Positions 8,978 to 18,364 of a stretch of 64,000 nucleotides of DNA are shown here, one piece after another. Numbering within the stretch: position 1 is the stretch's first letter; each line of letters opens with the position of its first letter. The notes under the pieces are model-generated. The model did no database searches, was not told the DNA's origin, and was given only the letters and a program-made list of their open reading frames with translations. A program made the position numbers and the translations under genes. Origin of the DNA: JAJRPT01 sp965661945 (GTDB taxonomy: Bacteria; Bacteroidota; Ignavibacteria; Kapaibacteriales; UBA2268); NCBI GenBank assembly GCA_965661945.1, contig CBFIFP010000003.1:186001-250000 (forward strand), in the 5' to 3' direction.

Positions 8978-10660
8978 TTATAATTTTTCAATTTCTTGTT
9001 TTATATCTTCAATTCTTTTATTTGTTTTCTCTAAAACTTGAGATTTTTCCTCAACCTTAGATTGAATGTCTTTCAAAGAGCTTTCTAAATTTGCTTTATC
9101 TTCCCCAGAAGTACTTTCTAATTTTAATTTAAAGTCTTCCTCAGTGCTTTTATCCGCATCTAAAGACTCAACTAAACGGGAAATTTTTAAATTCAAATTT
9201 TCTAAAATAGAACTCAACTTACGTTTTTTCTCTTCATCTTTTTGCTTAGAATAAACTTCTCTTTTCTTATCAAATTTCTCAAATCCCATTCTAATTTTGG
9301 AGTATAGTTCATTTCTTTGAGAGCGTTTTAATTTCATTATTTTGATTTCATCTTGAACCATCAAAAGCCCTTCACGAATATCTCTAAAATCATTTGAATA
9401 TTCAACATTCATAATTGCTTCATTAACTTTAACTTCTAATTTAGCATAGTTCTGATTTGATTCATTATCAAACTCTTCTCTATTTTCATCTTGTTGTTCA
9501 TTTAATGATGTAAAGACTTCTCTAATTCTCCCAAAAAACTCATCTCTTTGCGATTTACTAAGAACTATTTCTTTAAGATCTTTTTGCAAGTTAATTAAAG
9601 TTTGTCTTGCAGTTGCAAAGTTCGAAGGATTACTTGCAAACTCAACTGCTTGCTCAACAAGAGGTTTCATTTTATCATAATTCTCTGTTGATTCAGAGTT
9701 AAATGTCTCTCTTGATTTATCTTGTCTTTCGTTTAATCTGTTAAAACACTCTCTTATAACTTGGAATAACTCATCTCGGTTATTTCTTTTTAATTTAGTG
9801 TTTTTTATTTCATTTTGAAGGTCAATTAGTTTTTTTCTTGAGTCATTAAACTTATCACTCTCATCAACTATTTTAGTAATTTGTTCAACTTTTGGTTTTA
9901 AAATCAAATAATTATTAGAGCATTCCATTTCGTAAGATTCTCTTTCAGCTATTTCTTTTTGATTTATTGAGTCAAAAACATCTTGAACTTTTTTAAAAAA
10001 GTTATCTTTATCGCCTTGTCTCAATTTTGCTGATTTCAACTCTTTTTGTACTGACTGTAGAATTTTTCTAGCATTTTTAAAAATATCTAATTCATTAGCT
10101 TCTTTGAGTTTTTCTTCAACAAAATTATTCATCTTATCAAGATTTTCATCAAAGATTTTATTCATTTCTTCTCTGATTTCAGATTGTTTTTCAGCTAATT
10201 TTTCATAAGTATTTTGCAAAGAATTAGTTAATCTATCTTTATCAGCTATAGGAATTAAAAATAAAGAAATGATTTGCTCTTTAAGAGTAACAATATTTTT
10301 TCTTAAAGCACGAAAATCTATGTTTTCACTTATATTATTTGCAATTTCTTCAACTTGTTTTTCTAAAGATGCAAAATCCTCTTTTTGTTTTTCTAAAGCT
10401 TCAGTATTTACTGGTGCTTCAAATCTCGGCTTATTATCCTCTTCTATATTACTTGCCACTGTTGCTACCTCATCTTTTAAAACTTCTTCAACATTTTCCT
10501 CACCAACAGATTTATGTTGATTTTCTTCAACATTCTCTATTATCTTTTCACTTTCAATTTTTTCTTGCGCTATATTATCTGTAACGCTATTTTCTTCTTG
10601 GTTTGTAATCTCTGTGCTTTGTTCCACTTGATTATTGTCTTGTTCGTTTTCGTTTATCAT
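8978..10660 (-). CDS. Coiled-coil protein built from about five 77-residue repeats
   Basis: I do not recognise a named family with certainty. The 560-residue protein has no signal peptide. Its first 100 residues are acidic and Gln/Asn/Glu-rich, probably disordered. Residues about 102-490 contain five copies of a module of about 77 residues, starting near 102, 183, 258, 335 and 412. The module pattern is F..AR..L..LQ.ELK, then KLKR..RDELF..IRE.F..LNE.Q, then ES..NY. The layout recalls DUF349 repeats but lacks their Trp-rich core. The last 70 residues are a long coiled coil. The gene is 51 bases downstream of ftsH on the same strand with a good AGGA site, so a scaffold or adaptor role linked to FtsH is possible but unproven. 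Confidence 0.7.
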   Translation of the reverse strand: MINENEQDNNQVEQSTEITNQEENSVTDNIAQEKIESEKIIENVEENQHKSVGEENVEEVLKDEVATVASNIEEDNKPRFEAPVNTEALEKQKEDFASLEKQVEEIANNISENIDFRALRKNIVTLKEQIISLFLIPIADKDRLTNSLQNTYEKLAEKQSEIREEMNKIFDENLDKMNNFVEEKLKEANELDIFKNARKILQSVQKELKSAKLRQGDKDNFFKKVQDVFDSINQKEIAERESYEMECSNNYLILKPKVEQITKIVDESDKFNDSRKKLIDLQNEIKNTKLKRNNRDELFQVIRECFNRLNERQDKSRETFNSESTENYDKMKPLVEQAVEFASNPSNFATARQTLINLQKDLKEIVLSKSQRDEFFGRIREVFTSLNEQQDENREEFDNESNQNYAKLEVKVNEAIMNVEYSNDFRDIREGLLMVQDEIKIMKLKRSQRNELYSKIRMGFEKFDKKREVYSKQKDEEKKRKLSSILENLNLKISRLVESLDADKSTEEDFKLKLESTSGEDKANLESSLKDIQSKVEEKSQVLEKTNKRIEDIKQEIEKL

Positions 10661-10711
10661 TTTATTCCTGTAAAATGTAGTTTAAAAAAATTGTCATTGA
10701 TTATAAATCAA

Positions 10712-12727
10712 CTAGTTAGAATCATTAGTAATTTGTTTATCTTCTTTGTTTAATTTGATAGATTTAATTGCTTCCATAGCCATTTTGCTAATCGGAGGAA
10801 GTTCTTCGCCATTTATAAGCGCTCTAAGCTCCTCACCATCTATTGTTTCTCTTTCGATTAAGATTTTCGATACTTTATGAAGAAGTTCTAAATTCTCACT
10901 TAAAAGACTTTCAGCTGTTTCATAAGCTTCAGTTATTAACTTTCTTACTTCTTCATCAATTAACTCTGAGGTTCTTTCGCTATGGTCTCTTGGCTGCGAC
11001 ATTTCTCTACCTAAAAAAACATCTTCAGAATTAGCATTAAGATTAACAGGTCCGAGAATATCACTCATACCCCAATCACAAACCATTTTCCTAGCCATTT
11101 TCGTTGCTTGTTGGATATCCCCTGAAGCCCCGCTCGATCTAATATTAAAAACTATTTTTTCTGCGGCTCTTCCACCCATTGTCATAGCTAATTTCGATTT
11201 CAAATAATCAAAACTCCATGAATGAATATCTTCAATAGGTAATGAAGTTGTTACTCCTAAAGCACGACCCCTTGGAATAATAGTAACTTTATGAACTGGG
11301 TCAGAATTTGGAGACAACATACCAACTAAAGCGTGTCCCATCTCATGATAAGCAGTAACTTCTTTTTCTTTTTCTGAGATAACCATACTTTTTCTTTCGA
11401 TTCCCATCATCACTTTATCTTTCGCATTTTCAAAGTCATACATTGTTACTTTATCCGAATCTCTTCTTGCAGCTAAGAGTGCTGCCTCATTTACTATGTT
11501 TGCAATATCTGCTCCAGAAAACCCTGGTGTACCTTTCGCCAATGTTTTTAAATCAACATCATCTCCCATAGGGATTTTTGCAGTGTGAACTTTAAATATA
11601 CCAATTCTTCCATTTACATCGGGTCTATCTACTACTATTTGTCTATCGAATCTACCAGGTCTTAAAAGAGCTGGGTCTAAAACATCAGGCCTGTTTGTAG
11701 CAGCAATTATAATTACACCACTATTCTGTTCAAAACCATCCATTTCAACAAGTAATTGATTAAGTGTTTGCTCTCTTTCGTCATGTCCACCTCCAACTCC
11801 AGCTCCACGCTGTCTTCCTACTGCATCAATTTCATCAATAAAGCAAATACAAGGAGCATTTTTCTTAGCTTGTTCAAATAAATCTCTTACTCTGGATGCA
11901 CCAACACCAACAAACATTTCAACAAAGTCTGCTCCAGACATAGAGTAAAATGGAACATCGGCCTCTCCCGCTACTGCGCGAGCAAGTAATGTTTTTCCAG
12001 TACCCGGAGGTCCTAAAAGTAATACTCCTTTTGGTATTTTTCCGCCTAGTTTTTGAAATTTAGTCGGTTCTTTTAAAAACTCTATTACCTCTACTAATTC
12101 ATATTTTGCCTCATCGGCACCAGCAACATCATCAAAAGTTACTTTTGATGAACCTTCTGTCATTACCCTTACACGTGCTTTCCCAAAACTGAAAAGACCT
12201 TTTTGACCTCCGCCAGCTCCACCACCTTGCATTCTGCGGAAGATAAAAATAAGAAATACAAATAATAGAATCAATGGTAAAATAGAGAGAATAGTACCCC
12301 AGAAATAGTTATCACCTTCTTCGTACTTGAAATCTATTCCTTTATCTGTCCAAGTTTTTTCAATCTCTGAATCAATAACTGCAAGTTTAACTTTGAAATT
12401 ATTAATTTCTCTTGCTTGATTATTTATTGAAATATTCACTGATTTTACAAGTGTTCCTTTTAATTCATAATCGTTTATCTGCGATTTATAAATAACAGCA
12501 CTTTCAATCAAATCCTTATCTAAAATCTCTTTATACTGAGAATAAGTTATAGTATTTTCAGTTTTATTTCCTTCTTGCAAGATGAAAACCAAACTAAAAA
12601 CACCTAATACAATAAAACCCCATAATAGCATATTTTTCATAGTACTATTTTCATTATCACCAGAATTTTTAGGTGGAAAAGGATTCATATTTTTTTTATT
12701 TTTATCGTTGTTAGACTGACCTGACAT
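10712..12727 (-). CDS. ftsH: ATP-dependent zinc metalloprotease FtsH
   Basis: Membrane-anchored AAA+ protease that extracts and degrades membrane and regulatory proteins. Numbered from the ATG at 12727 (671 aa), there is a cytoplasmic tail, TM1 near residues 34-50, a periplasmic domain, and TM2 near 143-165. Walker A GPPGTGKT lies at 239-246 and Walker B CFIDEID near 295. The arginine-finger segment LLRPGRFDRQ follows, then the zinc site HEMGH at 461-465. The open frame extends seven codons further upstream, but a GGAG six bases before the 12727 ATG decides the start. The repeat-containing coiled-coil gene follows in the same operon. Confidence 0.97.
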   Translation of the reverse strand: MSGQSNNDKNKKNMNPFPPKNSGDNENSTMKNMLLWGFIVLGVFSLVFILQEGNKTENTITYSQYKEILDKDLIESAVIYKSQINDYELKGTLVKSVNISINNQAREINNFKVKLAVIDSEIEKTWTDKGIDFKYEEGDNYFWGTILSILPLILLFVFLIFIFRRMQGGGAGGGQKGLFSFGKARVRVMTEGSSKVTFDDVAGADEAKYELVEVIEFLKEPTKFQKLGGKIPKGVLLLGPPGTGKTLLARAVAGEADVPFYSMSGADFVEMFVGVGASRVRDLFEQAKKNAPCICFIDEIDAVGRQRGAGVGGGHDEREQTLNQLLVEMDGFEQNSGVIIIAATNRPDVLDPALLRPGRFDRQIVVDRPDVNGRIGIFKVHTAKIPMGDDVDLKTLAKGTPGFSGADIANIVNEAALLAARRDSDKVTMYDFENAKDKVMMGIERKSMVISEKEKEVTAYHEMGHALVGMLSPNSDPVHKVTIIPRGRALGVTTSLPIEDIHSWSFDYLKSKLAMTMGGRAAEKIVFNIRSSGASGDIQQATKMARKMVCDWGMSDILGPVNLNANSEDVFLGREMSQPRDHSERTSELIDEEVRKLITEAYETAESLLSENLELLHKVSKILIERETIDGEELRALINGEELPPISKMAMEAIKSIKLNKEDKQITNDSN

Positions 12728-12901
12728 TAATTCTCCATTAAGTAACATTCTTTTAAATGTATTAACGATTAAAGTGAAAATAAATTTTTAATTATTATTA
12801 AAAAAGAATTAAAGTAGTATAGTAAAGTCTTTAAAAATATAGAAAAAAAATAAATTTTCAAATTACCCTATTCAAAAACAAAATTTTAAGTATTTTATTA
12901 T

Positions 12902-12909
12902 TAATTTTG
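12902..12909 (+). promoter_or_regulatory. Possible Bacteroidota-type -7 element
   Basis: TAATTTTG matches the TAnnTTTG -7 consensus known from Bacteroides and Flavobacterium and lies 19 bases before the start of the deacetylase-like gene. No good -33 TTG is seen at the expected distance, so the call is tentative. Confidence 0.35.
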
Positions 12910-12928
12910 CATATTAAATTTTTAAATT

Positions 12929-14014
12929 ATGATTGATTTAGTTTTTACAAATGATTGGGAACTCTTTGGTGATGGCACTGGAGATTATTATGAAATCCAA
13001 CATAACCCAACGCTCGATTTGTTAGATTATTTAGAAAACAATAATGCTGGTGTTTCCTTTTTTGTTGAAATTGGACAGTTAATTACATTTAAAAACTCAG
13101 GTGTAGAAAAATATCAAAAAATTGCTGAAGATTGTGAGAATTTAATAAAGCAAATTTATAGTAATAAACTAAATGATGTTTGCTTGCACATACACCCTCA
13201 ATGGTTTTTTTCTGAATTTGATGGCAGTTATTGGAAGTTACCCGAAGATAAATGGTCTATTGGCAAATTAAACAAAGACAAACAAGAAGAATTAATAAAA
13301 CTAGGAAAAGATTATCTTGAAGGAATTTTAAAGGACTATAATTTTAAATGCGAAGTTTTCAGAGCAGGAGCTTATTACATAGAGCCATCTGAGAATATTA
13401 TAGATATCCTAGAGCAAAATAATTTTCTGGCAGATAGCTCTGTAACCCTCGGAAGAAAAGTAAATGGATATTATGATTGGTCAGACGCAGTTGATAATGT
13501 AGGTCCTTGGAACGTATCTGACAGATCTTTAAAGTACAATGGTAATAGAAAATTAAAAGAATATCCTATTTATTCTAAGATGATAATTTACAGTGAAGCT
13601 TTGAATAAATTTTCACCTAAATTTGCAAACAAATTACATTACGGGGTAGTTCTACCAAAAGATGAGTTGGATTGGATAAAAAAAAGAGATGAAGTAAAAG
13701 AAAAAAGATACCCAAGAGCAAACAGACCTTATAAGAAATTAGAGAATAGAGATTTATATTGGTACGTAAATAAAATTTATTCAAAACAGTACATTCAGTT
13801 AGATTATGACTACTTACCAGCAACAGCATTTATAAAAGTACTTGAAACTTGTTTGAATAAAAATCAGAACATTGATATTCCAGTAATAGCATCAGGGCAT
13901 ATAAAGGATGCTCACACAAATTTTAATTTAGAAAAAATAATCAATATTTTAAACAAAAATTTTAAAAATCAAATAAAAATCACTAATTTTAAAAACTTAT
14001 TGAATAAATATTAG
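12929..14014 (+). CDS. Polysaccharide-deacetylase-like protein (WalW type)
   Basis: This 361-residue cytoplasmic protein begins with MIDLVFTNDWE, an Asp-containing motif like the catalytic start of NodB-fold deacetylases. It then shows CLHIHPQW (H-x-H metal-ligand-like, near residue 91), FRAGAYYIEPSENI (near 146, the R-x-G region of the fold) and ASGHIKDAH (near 316). The order of these motifs fits the WalW group found in exopolysaccharide clusters. Removal of acyl groups from a glycan is the likely chemistry, but the substrate is unknown. It is followed 10 bases later by a membrane protein and then an Omp85-like barrel, so the three may act together at the envelope. Confidence 0.55.
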   Translation: MIDLVFTNDWELFGDGTGDYYEIQHNPTLDLLDYLENNNAGVSFFVEIGQLITFKNSGVEKYQKIAEDCENLIKQIYSNKLNDVCLHIHPQWFFSEFDGSYWKLPEDKWSIGKLNKDKQEELIKLGKDYLEGILKDYNFKCEVFRAGAYYIEPSENIIDILEQNNFLADSSVTLGRKVNGYYDWSDAVDNVGPWNVSDRSLKYNGNRKLKEYPIYSKMIIYSEALNKFSPKFANKLHYGVVLPKDELDWIKKRDEVKEKRYPRANRPYKKLENRDLYWYVNKIYSKQYIQLDYDYLPATAFIKVLETCLNKNQNIDIPVIASGHIKDAHTNFNLEKIINILNKNFKNQIKITNFKNLLNKY

Positions 14015-14024
14015 GAAAAAGATA

Positions 14025-14783
14025 ATGGCACATAGAGTATTCACCGAAGAATTAACATTTTTAGATTTGATAAAAGATTCATTGGAAATAATCAAAAAAA
14101 ACTTTTGGATATTATTTTTATTCTCTTTAGTATTTCAATTACCATCATATATTTACACAGCATTTAATCCATTTTCAGAGTTTTCAATTGCTATGAATCC
14201 AGGAAGTATTTTTGTCATATTTATTTTAGGATTAATAGGCATAATTAGCAGTATTGGAGTATTAAAAATTATAGAAGATTATTTATTTAGTGAAAAAAGA
14301 AGTTTTGGGGAGTATTTTAATTTCTCTCTTAAAAAGTTTTTACCTTACCTAATAACAACAATAGTATGGGCTTTTACTCTAATGTTAAGTTTAGGTTTAT
14401 TTGTAATTCCATTCTTTTTTGTGATTACATTTACAATGTTTACTACTTTTATAGTTGTATTGAGAGGAATTTATAATCCCTTTGAAGTTATGAAATATAG
14501 TTATAAATTAGTCAAGGACAGAGGATTAAGGTCATTTGGTTATGCTTTTGCAATAATTATAACTCTTGGAGTAATTAGTGGAATTCTATATTTAATACCA
14601 ATCGGTTTTAATCCAGAAATGATTACAAACCCTACAAATGTCATTAATAATCCAGCGTTAAATATTATAATTTCATTAGTTGGCATAATACCAAGTTTAT
14701 TTGTATCAAGTTTTTTTATTTTAATGATGATAAACCTCGAAGCAGAAAAAGGTTATTATATAGATGATAGTACAGAGGAATAA
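14025..14783 (+). CDS. Polytopic membrane protein, unknown function
   Basis: The 252-residue protein has a short cytoplasmic N-terminus and about six hydrophobic segments (near residues 28-47, 62-85, 108-135, 137-150, 172-192 and 214-238). The pattern resembles the YciC/DUF975-like or glycerophosphodiester-phosphodiesterase membrane-domain group of integral membrane proteins, which have no well-defined reaction. Its stop overlaps the start of the outer-membrane barrel gene by 20 bases, so translation is probably coupled. No catalytic motif is visible. Confidence 0.65.
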   Translation: MAHRVFTEELTFLDLIKDSLEIIKKNFWILFLFSLVFQLPSYIYTAFNPFSEFSIAMNPGSIFVIFILGLIGIISSIGVLKIIEDYLFSEKRSFGEYFNFSLKKFLPYLITTIVWAFTLMLSLGLFVIPFFFVITFTMFTTFIVVLRGIYNPFEVMKYSYKLVKDRGLRSFGYAFAIIITLGVISGILYLIPIGFNPEMITNPTNVINNPALNIIISLVGIIPSLFVSSFFILMMINLEAEKGYYIDDSTEE

Positions 14784-16389
14784 TATTTTTAAATTTTCAA
14801 TAATATTAATTTTTGTATTTTGCTATAATTTAAAAGCAGAAGATTATGTAAGAAATATAATTCTTATTAAAGATAATGTTCTTGCAGATACTGTTTTTGC
14901 ATCCTCTATTATAAATGGACTTCACACCATAACTAAAGATTATATAATCTTTCAAGAGCTTCGTTTCAAAAAAGACGAAGAATTAGATTATTTTACTGTT
15001 TACGAAACTGAAAGAAATCTTAGAGCAACAGGATTATTTACTTATGTAAATATAGAAGTTGATTCAGTGGGTTCTAATTTTGTTGATATTATTATCAATA
15101 CAAAAGAAAAATTCTCCACCCAACCTGCCTTTCTCTATGGCGCAGAAGGCGGTGCAATGTCAATCGGTGGAAAGCTAAACGAAACCAACTTACTTGGTCA
15201 TAATTGGCAATTAGATTTGGAATACCTTTATTTAACCGAAAACAATATCGGAGACCAAGCTCGTTTTATGTTAAATAAACAAAGAATTTTTGGCTTAAAC
15301 GCAGATGTTTTCTCTACAATTTCTGCAAATAGATTTAAAACTAATCAAGAGTATCAAATTTCAAAGCCATTCAGAAATTATTATGATAAGCATTCTTGGA
15401 ATATTAATCTCATAAACAAATTTGGTAAAGATTTTATTTATCAAAGAAGCAGTCAATTTAAAGAAACAGATAACTTTGATTTACTACAAACAAAGCAAAT
15501 TGAATTAAATGCATCATATCATCAAAGTTGGTCATCAGACGACAGAGTATTTGCAGGATTTAACTTTAGTTACAACGATATCGAAAGAGGAAATCCCGAA
15601 TTAAGACGCGCTTTTGATAATACTGGTTCTCTACTAGCCCACTTTTCGTCAGTCAGTCAAGAATTCGTAAAAATAAACAAATTAGATGATTATAAAGATG
15701 AAGATTTGATTATTGGCGGTTATGGTTCAGCATTATTAGGGCGAACTTTTAAAACAGACGCTACAGGTGATGAAGTATGGTATCTGGGAGGTAGGGGAGA
15801 GCGTTCATTTTTATTTGATAATTTATATTTATATTTGGGTTTAGAGGGTGGCTCCGGCTTTGTTTACTCAAGGGCAAAATATACGTATCAAGAATTTCAA
15901 GGAATTTTAAATTATTTTTTAAATAATAAATCTAACCTAATCTTAAGAGTAAAACAACAAACTTCATGGTCTTGGGACAAACATAGACAGTTAATTCTAG
16001 ATCCAATGTGGGGTTTGCGGGGTTATAGTATTAATCAATTTGCAGGAGATAATAGAGTTATATCAAATTTGGAATATAGGTATTTCCCTGGATGGGAGTT
16101 TTGGATTTTTAAAATTAGCGGAGTTGCTTTTTGGGATATTGGTGGAGTTTGGGATCAAAACCAGGGCTTCAGAAACAGTAGATACTATAACGGAGCAGGA
16201 TTAGGGCTTAGATTTCACAATAATATAAGCATAGGAGATGGCTCAATATTAAGAGTAGATTTTGCTTGGAACTTTGACGAAAACCGTTTTGGTGGAATAG
16301 TATTTACATCAGAGCAAATGTTTAACGCCTTCCAAAATCATAATTTCCGATTACCAAATTTATTTGGTAGAGAATTTAATGAGCAGTAA
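14764..16389 (+). CDS. Omp85/BamA-like outer-membrane barrel with one POTRA-like domain
   Basis: The 541-residue protein has a signal peptide (cleavage near NLKAED). A POTRA-like segment covers about residues 30-115: RNIILIKDN, then ELRFKKDEELDY, then TERNLRATGLFTYVNIEV. The remaining about 420 residues are amphipathic beta strands ending in a compact barrel (YRYFPGWEFW, LRVDFAWNFDE). The segment GLRGYSINQFAGD near residue 420 resembles the conserved VRGY/F motif of Omp85 proteins. With a single POTRA it is shorter than BamA (usually five) and closer to TamA-like or bacterial-surface-antigen proteins. It probably inserts or exports something at the outer membrane. The start overlaps the membrane-protein gene upstream. 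Confidence 0.75.
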   Translation: MIVQRNNIFKFSIILIFVFCYNLKAEDYVRNIILIKDNVLADTVFASSIINGLHTITKDYIIFQELRFKKDEELDYFTVYETERNLRATGLFTYVNIEVDSVGSNFVDIIINTKEKFSTQPAFLYGAEGGAMSIGGKLNETNLLGHNWQLDLEYLYLTENNIGDQARFMLNKQRIFGLNADVFSTISANRFKTNQEYQISKPFRNYYDKHSWNINLINKFGKDFIYQRSSQFKETDNFDLLQTKQIELNASYHQSWSSDDRVFAGFNFSYNDIERGNPELRRAFDNTGSLLAHFSSVSQEFVKINKLDDYKDEDLIIGGYGSALLGRTFKTDATGDEVWYLGGRGERSFLFDNLYLYLGLEGGSGFVYSRAKYTYQEFQGILNYFLNNKSNLILRVKQQTSWSWDKHRQLILDPMWGLRGYSINQFAGDNRVISNLEYRYFPGWEFWIFKISGVAFWDIGGVWDQNQGFRNSRYYNGAGLGLRFHNNISIGDGSILRVDFAWNFDENRFGGIVFTSEQMFNAFQNHNFRLPNLFGREFNEQ

Positions 16390-16563
16390 ATCTGCCATAA
16401 AGATTATGTGAACAATACTAAAAAAGCTATTAGATTTTTTATTCAATAAAATACTATTTTTTTAGATTATATATTTTGTAATCTTTTTTTGTTTACAGAA
16501 TGTTACCATAGTTTGTATTATAAATATTTTTAAAATTAGTTAAATTATATTATATATTTTACG

Positions 16564-16571
16564 TAATTTTG
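16564..16571 (+). promoter_or_regulatory. Possible Bacteroidota-type -7 element
   Basis: TAATTTTG matches TAnnTTTG and lies 37 bases before the GTG start of the T9SS cargo gene. No convincing -33 partner is visible. Confidence 0.35.
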
Positions 16572-16608
16572 CCATATAATTTTATTTTATTTAAAAAAAG
16601 GTATAAAA

Positions 16609-17511
16609 GTGAGAGATATATACTTATTATTGCTGTTAATTATAACATTAACAGCTTCTTTAAAATCTCAAGCATTACAAGATTTTGATGCTAATGAAGG
16701 AATTACTCAAGCAACTACTGAAGCCGGAGCTTCACTTTCATCGCCATATTTAAAAGGTGTTGGAATGGTTAATTTAGACAAATTTGACTTAGAATTAACA
16801 ATTGATGCATCATATAACCCCAATACTGGATTGTCAAAAATATGGATTTATTTCTTCGGAAATGCTGATGACCCAAATGATGAAGAAATGGAGTTTATCC
16901 CAATTGGTAAATTACCTTTCATAGGGCTTACAAATTTAAAGAATTTTGGTTTTCCAACTGATTTACAATTTGAAGATATATTCCCTCCTATACCATTAAA
17001 GGAAAATTGGATTGGCTCGGTTGCGTATGTTCAACTATTATCATCTAATTCTGATTATTTATCTTTAGTCGAAAAATATTCAGATTCTGAGTATGAGATT
17101 TTAGGAGTTGGATCAAATGATGATGAGGAAACTGGTATCTACGCTGACCCTTACTGGTTGATTGAATACTCAAACCAAGATAATGAATCAAGTTTTGTCT
17201 GCTACACTCACGCATTAAATAATACCACAGAATGCTTTGATTTAGCGGAAACTGGTAGCGTTAAATTTGAATTAGCAACAGATATTAAGTTGTTTCCCCA
17301 GCCAGCAACTGAAGAAATTTATGCAAATCTAAATAATGATTACAAAACTTACAAAGTGGTTGATTTATTCGGAAATGAAATAAATTCTGGTTCGCTTAAT
17401 CAAGGTGATAAATTATTTAATTTGAACATTTCTAATTTTGCTTCGGGTGTTTATTACTTGATTCTTGAAAATGAAAATATAAATGATGTTGTTAGATTCG
17501 TAAAAATTTAA
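16609..17511 (+). CDS. Secreted protein with T9SS C-terminal sorting domain
   Basis: The 300-residue protein starts at GTG 16609, the only start that includes the whole signal peptide (LLLLLIITLTASLKSQA). The middle part (about residues 25-220) is an unrecognised beta-rich domain with a Cys pair (FVCYTHALNNTTEC). The last 75 residues are a type-A T9SS sorting domain: KLFPQPATEEIYAN, YKVVDLFGNEI, FASGVYYLILENE and a final FVKI. It should cross the outer membrane through T9SS and be released or attached to the surface. A TAATTTTG promoter-like motif lies at 16564-16571. The stop overlaps the truA start by one base. Confidence 0.85.
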   Translation: MRDIYLLLLLIITLTASLKSQALQDFDANEGITQATTEAGASLSSPYLKGVGMVNLDKFDLELTIDASYNPNTGLSKIWIYFFGNADDPNDEEMEFIPIGKLPFIGLTNLKNFGFPTDLQFEDIFPPIPLKENWIGSVAYVQLLSSNSDYLSLVEKYSDSEYEILGVGSNDDEETGIYADPYWLIEYSNQDNESSFVCYTHALNNTTECFDLAETGSVKFELATDIKLFPQPATEEIYANLNNDYKTYKVVDLFGNEINSGSLNQGDKLFNLNISNFASGVYYLILENENINDVVRFVKI

Positions 17512-18281
17512 TGAGAAAAATAGCTTTAGTTCTTGAGTATGATGGCACTAATTACTTTGGTTGGCAGAAACAAAATAACCAAGTTTCTGTTCAGGAGATT
17601 GTAGAAAAAGCTCTTAAAAAAGTATATGGAGTACCCATTCAAATTTCAGCTTCCGGCAGAACAGACAGAGGTGTCCATGCTGCCGGTCAAGTTGTAGATT
17701 ATAAATTTTATAATAAGATTTTCGTCCCTATCGAGAATTTCCATACAGTCATAAATAACTATCTACCAAAAGATGTAAAATGTACATCTGCCCAATTTGT
17801 TAAACTTGGATTTAGTTCTAGATTTTATGCCATTGGTCGAGAGTATTCATACACTCTGACTAATTTAGATACTGTTTTTAGGTCAAATTTTGAAACCTAT
17901 GTTTCATATAATTTAGATTTTGATTTATTAAATGCTGCTGCCGAAAAATTTATAGGAGTACATGATTTTACCTCTTTTTCTAAAAATAACAAAGATACTA
18001 AAAGTTACGTCTGTAATGTTGAAAAATCAAACTGGACTTTACGTGATGGTAAGTTTCGCTTTGAAATTAAAGCAAATAGATTTGTTTATTCTATGGTTAG
18101 GTCATTAGTTGGTTTTATGATTGATGTTGGAAGAGGTAAACGAGAGGTAAGCGAAATTGATAAATTATTTGAAACCAAACATAGAGAATTTACCTCACCT
18201 CTTGCTCCACCAGAAGGTTTAATACTTGAAAAAGTTTTTTACCCTAAAGATACTTTCGTTGATTTATCCCATACAAAATAA
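17511..18281 (+). CDS. truA: tRNA pseudouridine(38-40) synthase TruA
   Basis: The enzyme converts U38-U40 of tRNA anticodon arms to pseudouridine. The 256-residue protein shows the family's GWQKQ (residues 18-22) and the catalytic motif ASGRTDRGVHA with Asp near 52. The closing segment RFVYSMVRSLVGFMIDVGRG near 185-205 is also diagnostic. Length matches TruA (about 245-270). The start codon overlaps the previous stop (TAATG), which couples it to the T9SS cargo gene, an association with no clear functional meaning. Confidence 0.96.
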   Translation: MRKIALVLEYDGTNYFGWQKQNNQVSVQEIVEKALKKVYGVPIQISASGRTDRGVHAAGQVVDYKFYNKIFVPIENFHTVINNYLPKDVKCTSAQFVKLGFSSRFYAIGREYSYTLTNLDTVFRSNFETYVSYNLDFDLLNAAAEKFIGVHDFTSFSKNNKDTKSYVCNVEKSNWTLRDGKFRFEIKANRFVYSMVRSLVGFMIDVGRGKREVSEIDKLFETKHREFTSPLAPPEGLILEKVFYPKDTFVDLSHTK

Positions 18282-18298
18282 AACGACAAAAACTTGTA

Positions 18299-18329
18299 TT
18301 GAATGTTAAATTATATTTCCATAATTTTG
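18299..18329 (+). promoter_or_regulatory. Promoter of Bacteroidota type upstream of rmuC
   Basis: TTG at 18299-18301 is followed after 20 bases by TAATTTTG at 18322-18329, close to the Bacteroides consensus TTTG-N19-21-TAnnTTTG. Transcription would start near 18336, about 28 bases before the ATG at 18365. Confidence 0.5.
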
Positions 18330-18364
18330 TAATAATTTAAAAATTGAAAAAACTGGAGAAAAAA

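Noticed and set aside
10269..10753. Three overlapping plus-strand frames opposite the coiled-coil gene
   Set aside because: They are antisense to a well-supported repeat protein, have low-complexity Leu/Phe/Ser composition and no ribosome-binding site. They are shadows of Glu/Lys-rich codons.
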